Part shown: piece after piece, positions 42,423-53,025 of the stretch | How the letters are laid out: every line of letters begins with the position of its first letter | Numbering within the stretch: position 1 is the first letter of the stretch | Assembly (NCBI RefSeq): GCF_014217875.1 | Contig: NZ_CP059060.1 | Span: 930,001 to 994,000 of the forward strand | Source: Synechococcus sp. LTW-R | Lineage (GTDB): Bacteria > Cyanobacteriota > Cyanobacteriia > PCC-6307 > Cyanobiaceae | Length of the DNA stretch: 64,000 nt | Reading direction: 5' to 3' | Made by a program: the position numbers and the translations under genes | The notes under the pieces: model-generated | Seen by the model: the letters and a program-made list of their open reading frames with translations, nothing else | Told to the model about the DNA's origin: nothing | Databases searched by the model: none

Positions 42423-44050
42423 GCGCCCTGGCTTCCGCGGTCCTCGACAGCCTGCAGCGGCTGCTGCCCCCCAAACAGAGCAGCGCCCTGTTGCCGGCCG
42501 TGGTGCAGGCCCTCATCCAGGCCTTGGAGGAGGGCGAATTGGGCCTGGATTGCCGGGGCCCTGCCCCGGATGGGATCAGCCCCGAGGACTGGCCCGCCGC
42601 CGCCCTCTCCGCCCTCAATGGGGCGGGCTGGCTGGTGGACGCCGCGGAAGCCGCGACGGCACCGGAGGCACCGATCGTTCAGGACGGCCTCGTGCTGCGC
42701 TGGCGGCGCTGGCAGACCCAACTGCAGCAGTGCCTGGCTGCGATCGAGGAGCGGGCCCAACGCCAACGGGCCTGCCGCGAGGCGGACCACCAAGCGTCGA
42801 TGGCCGCCGCCGCCAAAGCGGGCCTGGACACCCAGCAATGCCAGGCCGTCTCCGCCGCCCTGCGTCAGGGCCTGGTGTTGCTCACCGGCGGCCCGGGAAC
42901 CGGCAAGACCTCGACAGTCGTGCAGATGTTGGCGGCTTGCCTGCGCCAGAGGCCGGGGCTGCGCATCCAACTGGCGGCCCCCACCGGCAAGGCCGCAGCC
43001 CGCCTGGCGAGCGCGGTCAACCGGGACAACACCCAGCTCCCCAGCAGCACCCTGCACCGACTGTTGGAAGCCCAGGGGGAACTGCGCTTTGGCCGCAACC
43101 GCCGCCATCCGCTCGAACTGGATCTGCTGGTGGTCGATGAGCTCTCGATGGTGGATCTACCGCTGATGGCGGCCCTGCTCGAGGCGCTGCCGGCGGACGC
43201 ACAACTGCTGCTGATCGGGGATGCCAACCAACTGCCTCCGGTGGGCACCGGAGCGGTCCTCGAGGAGCTCTGCCGGCCGGAACGCCGCCCCCTCCTGGGG
43301 GACGCCGCGGTGGAACTGCGCACCACGTATCGCAATAACGGAGCGATCGCCGCCCTGGCCGAGGCACTGCGGCAACGGCCGAGCGGTCCCCAAGGAGAAC
43401 TGCTGCAGGAGCTGCAACCGAGCCTCCAGCCCCTCACGCCCAAGGACAACGTCACCTGGATCGAAGCCCCCAGTCGCAGCCTGCCGCCTGCCTTGCTGGA
43501 GGCGGTGCAAGGGCAAGCGGCGGCCCTGCGCGACAGCTGCCAAGCACTGGTGTGGCGGGAGGGACGCCCCGACCCCGACCAGAGCGCAGCCCTGCTCGCC
43601 CAACTGGAGGAGCTGGTGGTGCTCAGCCCGATCCGTCAGGGGCCCTGGGGGGTGGAGGCGGTGCATCGCGCGCTCCTCGGTGATCTCGCCAAGAGCGCTC
43701 CACTGCACTGGCCGCCAGGGACCCCGGTGCTCAACCGCCTGAACCGCCCCGACCAGGGCCTGGCGAATGGCGATATCGGGGTTGTGGTGCAACAGGGCTC
43801 GGAACGCCGCGTCCTGATGCCCGGCCAACGGCTCCTGCACCCTGCTCAACTCAATGGCGCCGAGCCGGCCTTCGCCTTAACGGTGCACAAGTCCCAAGGG
43901 AGCCAGTACAAAACCGTGCAGTTCCTGCTGCCGGCGAATCGGCCGTTGGATCCCCGCTTGATCTACACGGGCCTGACACGGGCCCAACGGCAGGCCTACC
44001 TCTTCACCCCGCTGGGGATCAGCAGCAGACAAAACCAGAACGCTCCCTAG
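42419..44050 (+). CDS. recD: RecD helicase subunit of exodeoxyribonuclease V
   Basis: A 543-residue SF1B helicase. LLTGGPGTGKTSTVVQML (~155-172) is Walker A, APTGKAAARLASAV motif Ia, LLVVDELSMVDLPLM motif II, LLIGDANQLPPVGTG motif III. TTYRNN motif IV, and FALTVHKSQGSQYKTV with YTGLTRAQR motifs V-VI. It is the fast 5'-3' motor of RecBCD. Start by ATGA overlap with recB. Confidence 0.96.
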   Translation: MSALASAVLDSLQRLLPPKQSSALLPAVVQALIQALEEGELGLDCRGPAPDGISPEDWPAAALSALNGAGWLVDAAEAATAPEAPIVQDGLVLRWRRWQTQLQQCLAAIEERAQRQRACREADHQASMAAAAKAGLDTQQCQAVSAALRQGLVLLTGGPGTGKTSTVVQMLAACLRQRPGLRIQLAAPTGKAAARLASAVNRDNTQLPSSTLHRLLEAQGELRFGRNRRHPLELDLLVVDELSMVDLPLMAALLEALPADAQLLLIGDANQLPPVGTGAVLEELCRPERRPLLGDAAVELRTTYRNNGAIAALAEALRQRPSGPQGELLQELQPSLQPLTPKDNVTWIEAPSRSLPPALLEAVQGQAAALRDSCQALVWREGRPDPDQSAALLAQLEELVVLSPIRQGPWGVEAVHRALLGDLAKSAPLHWPPGTPVLNRLNRPDQGLANGDIGVVVQQGSERRVLMPGQRLLHPAQLNGAEPAFALTVHKSQGSQYKTVQFLLPANRPLDPRLIYTGLTRAQRQAYLFTPLGISSRQNQNAP

Positions 44051-44059
44051 CCTGAGCCC

Positions 44060-44413
44060 ATGAGCGAGACCGGCATCGTTCACCGGCCCTGGGGTTGGTT
44101 TGAAACCATCGGTGCCGGCGAGGGGTACCTGGTCAAACGGCTCTGCATTAAGGCCGGCCACCGGCTCAGCCTCCAACGCCATCGCCACCGTCTGGAGCAC
44201 TGGGTGGTCGTGAGTGGCTCCGGGCAACTGGAATGCGACGGATCAACGATTCAGGCGAAGGCCGGCACCACCCTGCTGGTGCCCTGCGGCGCCGTGCACC
44301 GAGCCGCCGCAACAAGCGAGAACCTGCTCATCGTTGAAGTGCAGCGCGGCGAACACCTGAGCGAGGACGACATCGAGCGCCTGGCGGACGACTACGCAAG
44401 GGTGAAGTGTTAA
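44060..44413 (+). CDS. Cupin, mannose-6-phosphate isomerase type II-like
   Basis: A 117-residue single cupin domain: VHRPWGWFETIGAGEGYLVK, then RLSLQRHRHRLEHWVVVSGS with the HxH...E metal-binding set, and TLLVPCGAVHRA with the second cupin His. This resembles the isolated C-terminal domain of bifunctional mannose-1-phosphate guanylyltransferase/isomerases. The protein may isomerise fructose-6-phosphate and mannose-6-phosphate. Nine nt after recD in the same direction. Confidence 0.86.
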   Translation: MSETGIVHRPWGWFETIGAGEGYLVKRLCIKAGHRLSLQRHRHRLEHWVVVSGSGQLECDGSTIQAKAGTTLLVPCGAVHRAAATSENLLIVEVQRGEHLSEDDIERLADDYARVKC

Positions 44414-44437
44414 ATTAATTCTTCACCCTTTGTGAAG
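44399..44437 (+). promoter_or_regulatory. Competing hairpins between the cupin gene and the RNA helicase
   Basis: AGGGTGAAG (44399-44407) can pair with CTTCACCCT (44421-44429), or the CTTCAC part (44421-44426) can instead pair with GTGAAG (44432-44437). The two hairpins share one strand and exclude each other. The first spans the cupin stop codon and could act as a weak terminator (only CTTT follows). They lie 70-105 nt before the helicase GTG start. Confidence 0.45.
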
Positions 44438-44505
44438 GGCAAGGCAGTTTCTTCAACGGGTGTCTGCCGGCCTGTCGACGAAGGATTCAGGCCCAGACCA
44501 ACCAC

Positions 44506-46323
44506 GTGACCAATACCCCCTGCGAGAGCGCAACCAGCTCTGTGGATCTCAGCGCGCTCGATTTGGCCAGCAGCCAAGACAGCGCACCGAGCGAAAGCAT
44601 CGAAATCACCAAGACAGAACCCAGTCAGAAGCACGGGTTTGCCGCCTTCGGCTTCTCCAACGAAATCCTCGAAGCCCTCGCGGAGATCGGCTACAGCGAG
44701 CCCTCCCCGATCCAGGCGGCTGCCATTCCTGAGCTGATGCTCGGCCGCGACCTGGTGGGTCAAGCCCAGACCGGTACCGGCAAAACGGCGGCCTTCGCCC
44801 TGCCGATGCTGGCGGCCCTCGATGAGACCCAACGCACCCCCCAGGTGCTGGTGCTCACCCCCACCCGTGAGCTCGCCATCCAGGTGGCCGACTCCTTTAA
44901 GAGCTACGCCACCAAACTTCCCCACCTACGGGTCCTGGCCCTCTACGGCGGCTCGGACTTCCGCGATCAGATCCACAAGCTCAAGCGCGGGGTTCAGATC
45001 GTGGTCGGCACCCCCGGCCGGGTGATGGACCACATGCGTCAGGGCACCCTCGATGTCTCCGGGCTGCGCAGCCTGGTGCTCGACGAAGCCGACGAGATGC
45101 TGCGCATGGGCTTCATCGACGACGTCGAGTGGGTCCTGAGCCAACTGCCTGAGAAGCGTCAGGTGGTGCTCTTCTCGGCAACAATGCCCAGCGAGATCCG
45201 CCGGATCTCCCACCAGTACCTGAACAGCCCCGCTGAGATCACGATCAAGACCAAGGGGTCTGATTCCAGCCGGATCCAGCAGCGCTTCATCACGGTCAAT
45301 GGTCCGATGAAGCTCGAGGCTCTAAGCCGCGTGCTCGAGGCCGAGACCAAAGAAGGCGTGATCATCTTCGCCCGCACCAAGGCGATCACGGTGACCGTGG
45401 CCGAAGCCTTGGAAGCCAAGGGCTATGGAGTCGCGGTCCTCAACGGTGACGTGGCCCAGAACCAGCGGGAGCGCACGATTGAGCGCCTCAAGAACGGCAC
45501 CGTGGACGTGCTGGTGGCCACCGATGTCGCCGCCCGCGGCCTGGATGTGGACCGGATCAGCCTGGTCATCAACTACGACATCCCCTTCGACTCCGAGGCC
45601 TACGTCCACCGCATTGGCCGCACCGGCCGTGCTGGCCGCACCGGCAACGCGATCCTGTTCGTGACGCCGCGCGAGCGCCGCTTCATCACAGGTCTTGAGC
45701 GTGCCGTTGGTCGCTCCATCGATCCGATGGAGATCCCCTCCAACGCGAGCATCAACCAGAGCCGCCTGGATCGCCTGCGCGAGCGCCTGAGCGAAACCGT
45801 GACCGGGCTCAAGACCGAGGAGACCAGCAACCTCAGCGAACAGCAGGCGCTGCTTTCAGAAATCATCAAGCGCGTTGGCCAGGAAAGTGAGGTCAGCCCT
45901 GAGCAGCTGGCCCTGGCCGCCCTTCAGATGGCCGTGGGCGACCAGCCCCTGCTGGTCCATGACGATGAGAAGTGGATCCGCCAACAACCCCAGTCCCGCG
46001 ATGGCCGCCGCAACGATCGCTTTGGCGATCGCGATCGCGGTCCCCGCGGAGGCAACCGCGGACCCCGCGAGCAAGCCGGTCCTCCGGAAGATCACATGGA
46101 TCGCTTCCGCATCGAGGTGGGCTGGCGCGACCGGATCAAGCCCGGAAACATCGTGGGCGCCATTGCCAATGAGTCGGGTCTGAACGGCCGCAGCATCGGT
46201 CGCATTCAAATCTTCGACAGCCACAGCCTCGTGGACCTGCCCAAGGGCATGCCCGACGACGTCTTCCAAAACCTGAAGCGCCTAAAGGTGTTGAATCGCG
46301 AACTTCAGATCTCTCGCATCTAA
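44506..46323 (+). CDS. deaD: DEAD-box ATP-dependent RNA helicase, DeaD/CsdA type
   Basis: A 605-residue protein. The Q motif is GYSEPSPIQAAAIPELMLG. Then AQTGTGKTAAFALP, PTRELAIQV, GTPGRVMDHM, LDEADEML, SATMP, VATDVAARGLDVDRI and YVHRIGRTGRAGRTG. Residues ~500-605 contain an Arg/Gly linker (RRNDRFGDRDRGPRGGNRGP) and a DbpA-type RNA-binding domain (RIEVGWRDRIKPGNIVGAIA). It unwinds structured RNA, typically in the cold and in ribosome assembly. GTG is the only start in range. The 5' leader holds competing hairpins; the 3' end has a GGCTGG/CCAGCC hairpin. Confidence 0.96.
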   Translation: MTNTPCESATSSVDLSALDLASSQDSAPSESIEITKTEPSQKHGFAAFGFSNEILEALAEIGYSEPSPIQAAAIPELMLGRDLVGQAQTGTGKTAAFALPMLAALDETQRTPQVLVLTPTRELAIQVADSFKSYATKLPHLRVLALYGGSDFRDQIHKLKRGVQIVVGTPGRVMDHMRQGTLDVSGLRSLVLDEADEMLRMGFIDDVEWVLSQLPEKRQVVLFSATMPSEIRRISHQYLNSPAEITIKTKGSDSSRIQQRFITVNGPMKLEALSRVLEAETKEGVIIFARTKAITVTVAEALEAKGYGVAVLNGDVAQNQRERTIERLKNGTVDVLVATDVAARGLDVDRISLVINYDIPFDSEAYVHRIGRTGRAGRTGNAILFVTPRERRFITGLERAVGRSIDPMEIPSNASINQSRLDRLRERLSETVTGLKTEETSNLSEQQALLSEIIKRVGQESEVSPEQLALAALQMAVGDQPLLVHDDEKWIRQQPQSRDGRRNDRFGDRDRGPRGGNRGPREQAGPPEDHMDRFRIEVGWRDRIKPGNIVGAIANESGLNGRSIGRIQIFDSHSLVDLPKGMPDDVFQNLKRLKVLNRELQISRI

Positions 46324-46349
46324 GGCTGGTCTGAGCCAGCCGGCGGGCC

Positions 46350-46577
46350 TCAAGCGCAGAGGCCCGTCACCGATTCACTGGACAAAGCAGTGAGCTCAGC
46401 CACGCTCATGCTCTCGACAGCCATGACCAAAGCGGGCTGCACCTCTTCGGTTTCGATCGCAACAAGGGTCTGAAGCAGATCGAAGCGATCCTGGGGTGCA
46501 AGCTCCCCGCTCTTGCTCCAAGCCAAACTCCAGGGGACTGGTGCCGTCATCAGGGGCTCCCGATAGCGGGTGTTCAT
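46350..46577 (-). CDS. Hypothetical protein
   Basis: A 75-residue protein: MNTRYREPLMTAPVPWSLAW, then LAPQDRFDLLQTLVAIETEE and ALVMAVESMSVAELTALSSE. Helical and acidic. Three candidate ATGs (46595, 46577, 46550). TATTGT upstream on the minus strand could be a -10 box. Converges on deaD. Function unknown. Confidence 0.62.
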   Translation of the reverse strand: MNTRYREPLMTAPVPWSLAWSKSGELAPQDRFDLLQTLVAIETEEVQPALVMAVESMSVAELTALSSESVTGLCA

Positions 46578-46848
46578 TTGCTGACAATGGGACAATAAAT
46601 GGGGATCAAGCCCTTTCTTCGGATTCCCTTCGGTCTTGCTTCAAGGCCCGTTACCGCGCCCATGGCTGAAGACACCGACCTCGAAGACGGCCGATTCAGC
46701 CCTGCAGCGCAGCCCCCCGAGATTCGCTAAAAGGCTTTCTGAGTTCAGGGGGGTCGGCGCTGTACGCTGACTCTGATTCCAAAAGCTTCCAGGCTCCACA
46801 CGGAACCCCACAGCATCAACGAATCAGTTTTCAGGTTCCGTCTAAGGA

Positions 46849-47277
46849 ATGACCATTTACGTTGGAAACCTCTCGTTCCAAGCCGAACAAGAGGATCTGC
46901 TCGACCTGTTCAGCCAGTACGGCGAGGTGAGCAAGTGCAGCCTTCCCCTCGATCGTGAGACCGGCCGCAAGCGCGGTTTCGCGTTCGTCGAGATGGCGAA
47001 CGACGCTGACGAGCAGAAAGCCATCGACGATCTGCAGAACGTCGAGTGGATGGGTCGCATGATCCGTGTCAACAAAGCAACCCCCCGTGAAGGCGGCGGC
47101 GGCGGCGGTCGTGGCGGCTACGGCGGCGGCGGCGGCAACCGTGGCGGTGGCTACGGCGGCGGCGGCGGCGGCCGTGGTGGCTACGGCGGTGGCGGCTACG
47201 GCGGCGGCGGCGGTGGCGGCTACGGCGGCGGCGGCGGTGGCGGCTACGGCGGCGGCGGCGGCGACAACCGCTGGTGA
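46849..47277 (+). CDS. RRM RNA-binding protein with Gly-rich tail (Rbp type)
   Basis: A 142-residue protein. IYVGNLSFQAE is RNP2 and RETGRKRGFAFVEMANDADE contains RNP1, with aromatic residues at the RNA-contacting positions. After residue ~80 the tail is GGY/GGR repeats (about 60 residues) ending DNRW. Cyanobacterial Rbp proteins of this type are often cold-induced and bind single-stranded RNA. The tail is encoded by GGC-rich tandem repeats that may vary in number. Own terminator downstream. Confidence 0.95.
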   Translation: MTIYVGNLSFQAEQEDLLDLFSQYGEVSKCSLPLDRETGRKRGFAFVEMANDADEQKAIDDLQNVEWMGRMIRVNKATPREGGGGGGRGGYGGGGGNRGGGYGGGGGGRGGYGGGGYGGGGGGGYGGGGGGGYGGGGGDNRW

Positions 47278-47320
47278 TCGAGCGGTGCCCTCGGGCATCA
47301 CTCCTCCCCAACCCACAAGA

Positions 47321-47367
47321 AAAATCCCTGGCCGGGCTCCATTGGGGCCCGCGTCCAGGGATTTTTT
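47321..47367 (+). terminator. Intrinsic terminator after the RRM gene
   Basis: AAAATCCCTGG pairs with CCAGGGATTTT; the 23-nt loop contains a further GGGCTCC/GGGGCCC pairing. TTTTTT follows on the plus strand, and the A-run on the other side makes it usable for the converging gene at 47405. Confidence 0.9.
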
Positions 47368-47404
47368 GATGGATTGACGGGATCGACCTGGGGCCGGACT
47401 GGTG

Positions 47405-47605
47405 TCAGACGATGACTTCGAGCTCTTCGTTCTCGATCAGATCCTGCAGTTGATCGCGTTGCCACTCCTTGCAACGCATCTCAGAGACGGAATGGATCGG
47501 CTGCAGTTCGCCTTCATGGGGTTCTGGCAAGGCACTGCGGAGCGAGCGCCTTCTCAGCTTCGCGGTCCAGCGATGAAAGCGATGAAACGATCTCGAACGG
47601 GTCAT
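47405..47605 (-). CDS. Hypothetical basic protein
   Basis: A 66-residue protein: MTRSRSFHRFHRWTAKLRRR, then SALPEPHEGELQPIHSVSEM and DLIENEELEVIV. Basic first half, acidic second half. The start is set by a perfect AGGAGGTG ribosome-binding site four bases before the ATG at 47605, rare in this window. Function unknown. Confidence 0.7.
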   Translation of the reverse strand: MTRSRSFHRFHRWTAKLRRRSLRSALPEPHEGELQPIHSVSEMRCKEWQRDQLQDLIENEELEVIV

Positions 47606-47714
47606 AAACACCTCCTGTTGGAGACACCACGGTTCTAACGCTGGTGAAACCAAGAAATCAGTTCCCAGTGAGCAGCTTCATATTGAATTCAACCCGGCGC
47701 CTTTGAATGGCGCC

Positions 47715-49505
<1,791 letters not shown>

Positions 49506-49577
49506 CCAGCCAAAGAAGTGGCACCAATGCAGGGGGCGCCACAAGATGGGCGGCAGAAAAAGAAATAAATTGTGAGA

Positions 49578-50513
49578 ATGAAGAGTCCCACCCTGAAAAC
49601 AGCCCCAGCCAGCACGATGCCCCACCGCCGCGACGAACGCGGCGCGATGCTGACCGCGATTGGCTTTGGGCTGGGTGGCGGACTCCTGCTGGCCTCGCCC
49701 GTGGCGGACTACCTCAGTAGCCCCCAGGTGAGCGAGCGCCATCAGCTCGTCAATCCCTTCAGCAGCTGGAACAGCCTGAGCGACGCCGATGTGGTGATCC
49801 TCGGCACCGACGTCGGCGGCGGGAACACCGACGTGATGTACACGATGCGTGTGCAGAACGGGGAAACCAAGCTGCTGCAGGTGCCCCGCGACACCTACAT
49901 CAACTCCAGCAGCTTTGGCCCCGTGAAGGCCAATGCCCTTTACGCCTATGGCGGCCCCGAGGCCGTCAAAGCGGAGCTCTCCAAGCACCTGGGCCGCCCC
50001 GTGCGGCACCACATCCTGGTGAACCTGGCCGTGATCCGGCGCCTCGGGGATGCCCTGGGCGGCCTTGAGGTGAACGTGCCCAAGCGCATGTGGTATCACG
50101 ACAACACCCAAGGCCTGCACATCGATCTGCAGCCCGGCCGCCAGGTCCTCAAGGGCAGAGACCTCGAAGGCTTCCTGCGCTTCCGCCACGACGAGATGGG
50201 TGACATCGGTCGCCTGGATCGCCAACGCCTGGTGCTGAAGGCCCTCTTCAAACAAATCACCCGACCGGAGAGCCTGGTGCGCCTTCCCGCGCTCCTGGCC
50301 GTGGCCGGCAAGGACCTGCGCACTGACCTCGGCCCGATGGAGATCGGCGGCCTGATCAGCGCGATGGGGAGCACCGACCTCAACGCCGAGCGCCTGAGGG
50401 GCCGTCCCTTTATGCACGAAGGCATCAGCTACTGGAAGGCCGAGTGGCCAGAAGCCACCGCCGCGGGCGCTGCAGCCTCCGGCAGCAGCGAGCGCTTCAA
50501 GTTCCTCTTCTAG
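49578..50513 (+). CDS. LytR-CpsA-Psr (LCP) family protein
   Basis: A 311-residue protein. An N-terminal membrane anchor (~25-48) precedes the LCP domain: ILGTDVGGGNTDVMYTMRVQ, then LLQVPRDTYINSS, KANALYAYGGPEAV, and FLRFRHDEMGDIGRLDRQRL with the conserved R..R....D..R. LCP proteins transfer polysaccharides from lipid carriers to peptidoglycan or other envelope acceptors. ATG at 49578; GTG 49572 is possible. Convergent overlap with the small membrane gene. Confidence 0.92.
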   Translation: MKSPTLKTAPASTMPHRRDERGAMLTAIGFGLGGGLLLASPVADYLSSPQVSERHQLVNPFSSWNSLSDADVVILGTDVGGGNTDVMYTMRVQNGETKLLQVPRDTYINSSSFGPVKANALYAYGGPEAVKAELSKHLGRPVRHHILVNLAVIRRLGDALGGLEVNVPKRMWYHDNTQGLHIDLQPGRQVLKGRDLEGFLRFRHDEMGDIGRLDRQRLVLKALFKQITRPESLVRLPALLAVAGKDLRTDLGPMEIGGLISAMGSTDLNAERLRGRPFMHEGISYWKAEWPEATAAGAAASGSSERFKFLF

Positions 50514-50728
50514 GGCTCCTCAAGCATCCCGGAGCGGTAGGCCGCAGGAACGGCAACCAGAAACAGTCCCCACCAGGCCAACACGGCCACGGCCACCGGT
50601 GCGCTGATCCACCAGCGGTGCAGCAGGAACCAGCTGCCGGCGATCGCCAGAACACCGGTCAACAGGATGGACCAGGGCTGACACCACCAGGGTTTCAGGC
50701 TCCAGAAGGCGGGTTGACTCTCAGGCAT
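50510..50728 (-). CDS. Small membrane protein (DUF6737-like)
   Basis: A 72-residue protein: FWSLKPWWCQPWSILLTGVL, then a second helix (ISAPVAVAVLAWWGLFLVAV). The KPWWCQPWSI.LTG motif is shared by a small cyanobacterial family that I recall as DUF6737. Two membrane helices. Function unknown. Overlaps the LCP stop tail-to-tail. Confidence 0.78.
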   Translation of the reverse strand: MPESQPAFWSLKPWWCQPWSILLTGVLAIAGSWFLLHRWWISAPVAVAVLAWWGLFLVAVPAAYRSGMLEEP

Positions 50729-50795
50729 GAATCAAGAACGAGCTCATCACAAGAGTTCTCCATAAGCTCCCAGCAGAACCACGACGCCGCGGCCT

Positions 50796-51749
50796 GTGGA
50801 CGCCCTGCTGGTGCGCAACAGCCTGAAGATGTTCACAGCGGTGTTCATCACGGCGGCGATTGCGCTGTGGTTTGAGCGGATTGAGTTTGTTTGGTATCCG
50901 CTGATGGCGGTGGTGATTGTTGTTGATGACAACGATGACCACACCGTCAAAGCGGCGACCGCACGGGTGATGGGAACGGTGGTGGGCGGCCTGGTGACCT
51001 TTGTCGTCCACACCATCCTCAGCGGCTGGGTTGGTGTGCTGGTCTCGATCCTGTTGATGATTCCGGTTCTACGCCTCTTCGGCTGGCAATCGGGCCTGAG
51101 TACGGCCGCCACCTTGAGCGTGATGTTCCTGATGATTCCGCGCTACGAGGCGCTGGATTGGCACTACGTCTTCAACCGGGGCCTCGACACCGTCGTGGGC
51201 TGCCTGGTCGCCTTGGGGGTCGGTCTGTTGTTCTGGCCGCGCAACAGCTACCGGGAGTTGCAGAGCCTCGACCATCGACTCCTCTCGGATCTCCAGGCTC
51301 AACTGGCGCGGTACGAGGCCTGGCTGGCGGGCCAGCGCGAGCGGCCGACGCCCCTGAACACCGCCCCCCTGACGGGCGATCTGATGCGGATGACGGACCT
51401 GGTGGAGCGGGAACGCCGCGGCCCACGTCAGAAGCTCCTGCGCTCCAGCCGCTGGCAACAACGGTTGCGGCTCTGGCAGATCGTGCAATTCCACTGGATC
51501 GCCTGGGAGCGCTTGATCGAGGGGATGGCCCCGCTCGACATCCAACGCGCCGAGCCGCTGCAGGACAGCATTCGCGGGTTGCATCAGCAGCTGCATGGCG
51601 CAGGACAAACCACGCCACGCCGCGCACCCCAGCGCTGGCAAGCGCTCGCCCTCGCCCAACGGCTTCCCCTGCTGCAGTTGCTGGCCTTTGAAGAAGAGAC
51701 CCGCCCCCTGCACGCCGGCCTCGGAACCCTGGCACGACAGCCATGCTGA
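50796..51749 (+). CDS. FUSC/aromatic-acid-exporter-like membrane protein, first copy
   Basis: A 317-residue protein with GTG start. About six membrane segments in residues 8-150: MFTAVFITAAIALWFERIEF, YPLMAVVIVVDDNDDHTVKA, RVMGTVVGGLVTFVVHTI, NRGLDTVVGCLVALGVGLLF. A long cytoplasmic helical region follows. The D.TV..A..R..GT..G motif is that of FUSC (fusaric-acid-resistance) proteins. It overlaps the next gene by 7 nt; together they equal one full-size two-halved FUSC protein. Confidence 0.85.
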   Translation: MDALLVRNSLKMFTAVFITAAIALWFERIEFVWYPLMAVVIVVDDNDDHTVKAATARVMGTVVGGLVTFVVHTILSGWVGVLVSILLMIPVLRLFGWQSGLSTAATLSVMFLMIPRYEALDWHYVFNRGLDTVVGCLVALGVGLLFWPRNSYRELQSLDHRLLSDLQAQLARYEAWLAGQRERPTPLNTAPLTGDLMRMTDLVERERRGPRQKLLRSSRWQQRLRLWQIVQFHWIAWERLIEGMAPLDIQRAEPLQDSIRGLHQQLHGAGQTTPRRAPQRWQALALAQRLPLLQLLAFEEETRPLHAGLGTLARQPC

Positions 51750-52789
51750 TCAACCGCGCCGAATTGCGGCTGGCCTTGGCCGCTGGTCTCTGCAATGGCT
51801 TCGCCACGATGAGCGGCTTGGCCTATGGCTTTTATTCCCCACTGGCCGTGGTGTCAGTCGGGACTGGCAGTTACGGCGGCGCGATCGAGTTGGGCCGTCA
51901 ACGGCTCCTCGGAACCGTGCTCGGCTCGATCCTGCTGCTGGTGGGCTACTGGGGCTTGCGGGATCTGCCGATGCCGATCGCCATCGCGATCACCCTGGCG
52001 GCACTACGGCTCCTCGGTGGATGGCTGAAGCTCTTGGTGGGCTACAAGGTGGGCGGCCTGATCGTGGTGATGGGTTGGCTCTCCCACTCCACCAACCTGG
52101 GCACCTGGATTCCCCTTCGCTTCTTCTGGACGGCCTTTGGCGTCCTCGTGGGTCTGCTCAGCCTGCGGCTGTTCTGGCCGGCGCGAAGCTTCGACACCGT
52201 CCTCAAGCAGTACGGCGACCTCTTCCGCGACCTGCGCTTGACGTACCAGGACCTGGCCCAGCGGCTGGTGCAGGACAGCGCGGCGGGGCCTGAATTGGCG
52301 GACTACAGGCGCCTGCGCGCGCGGCTGATCAGCCTGCGGGGCCTGCGCCCCTCGCTCACACTTGAACTCGGTGAGGGCGCCAGTCGCCATCCCAGCGTTC
52401 AGCTGGTGCAGTGCCTGGATGACGCCTGCTCGCGCCTGATCCTGATGGTTGGAGGCATGGTGCGCCGGGCACCGACCCTGAACGACAGCGCCCTGATCGA
52501 GCAGCTCCATGCCGGCGAGGCCGCCTTGCTGCGGGCGCTGAGCACACGGCTGGAGCAGTGGGAAGTGCAACTCGCCGCGCGGCGCCGCAGCCTGCCGTCA
52601 CCGCCGAGCGCTGCCCTGGCCCTGCCCCAGGCCTGGCTCGATCTAAACCGCGAACTGGCGGACCCCAGCTTGAACCGGATCCCGCTAGAGCGGCTGGAGC
52701 GCATCGCCGCCAGGCTGCTGCTCTGCCGCCAGGCCGAGCAAGCCATGCAGGATGCCGAACGGACCTGGGGCGCCCTCTTGCCCCGCTAG
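51743..52789 (+). CDS. FUSC-like membrane protein, second copy
   Basis: A 348-residue protein. Membrane segments cover ~5-155: LALAAGLCNGFATMSGLAYG, GSYGGAIELGRQRLLGTVLG, ILLLVGYWGLRDLPMPIAIA, WLKLLVGYKVGGLIVVMGW. Helical soluble tail follows. The G....R..GT..G motif parallels the first copy. The two are probably cotranslated and may pair in the membrane. Substrate unknown; downstream HlyD and TolC genes suggest efflux across the envelope. Confidence 0.82.
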   Translation: MLINRAELRLALAAGLCNGFATMSGLAYGFYSPLAVVSVGTGSYGGAIELGRQRLLGTVLGSILLLVGYWGLRDLPMPIAIAITLAALRLLGGWLKLLVGYKVGGLIVVMGWLSHSTNLGTWIPLRFFWTAFGVLVGLLSLRLFWPARSFDTVLKQYGDLFRDLRLTYQDLAQRLVQDSAAGPELADYRRLRARLISLRGLRPSLTLELGEGASRHPSVQLVQCLDDACSRLILMVGGMVRRAPTLNDSALIEQLHAGEAALLRALSTRLEQWEVQLAARRRSLPSPPSAALALPQAWLDLNRELADPSLNRIPLERLERIAARLLLCRQAEQAMQDAERTWGALLPR

Positions 52790-53025
52790 GCCTGCGGCCT
52801 GGAGGCCCACCAACGCTCAACCCGATAGCCCAGGACCACCAGCAGGACGACGAGCCAGAACCAGAGCTCCGGGGCGTTGGCGTTGAAGAGGATCAACAGC
52901 AAGACCACCTCGGCGACCAACCAGGGCAACTCCTTGCGCAGCAGGGCGTTGCGGATGGGAGGCAAACGCAACGCCTTGAGCTTCACTCCAAGGTTCCGGG
53001 CTGCCTGAGGAAGGGACGGTTCCAT
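52786..53025 (-). CDS. Two-helix membrane protein, hypothetical
   Basis: A 79-residue protein: ALLRKELPWLVAEVVLLLIL then FWLVVLLVVLGYRVERWW form two helices with a short loop (NANAPEL). Its 5' end overlaps the HlyD gene's 3' end by 43 nt in another frame on the same strand, so it is probably cotranslated. Function unknown. Confidence 0.72.
   Translation of the reverse strand: MEPSLPQAARNLGVKLKALRLPPIRNALLRKELPWLVAEVVLLLILFNANAPELWFWLVVLLVVLGYRVERWWASRPQA

Noticed and set aside
46831-47316. Ala-rich minus-strand ORF and other-frame Ala/Arg-rich ORFs
   Set aside because: Produced by the GGC repeats of the Gly-rich RRM gene.
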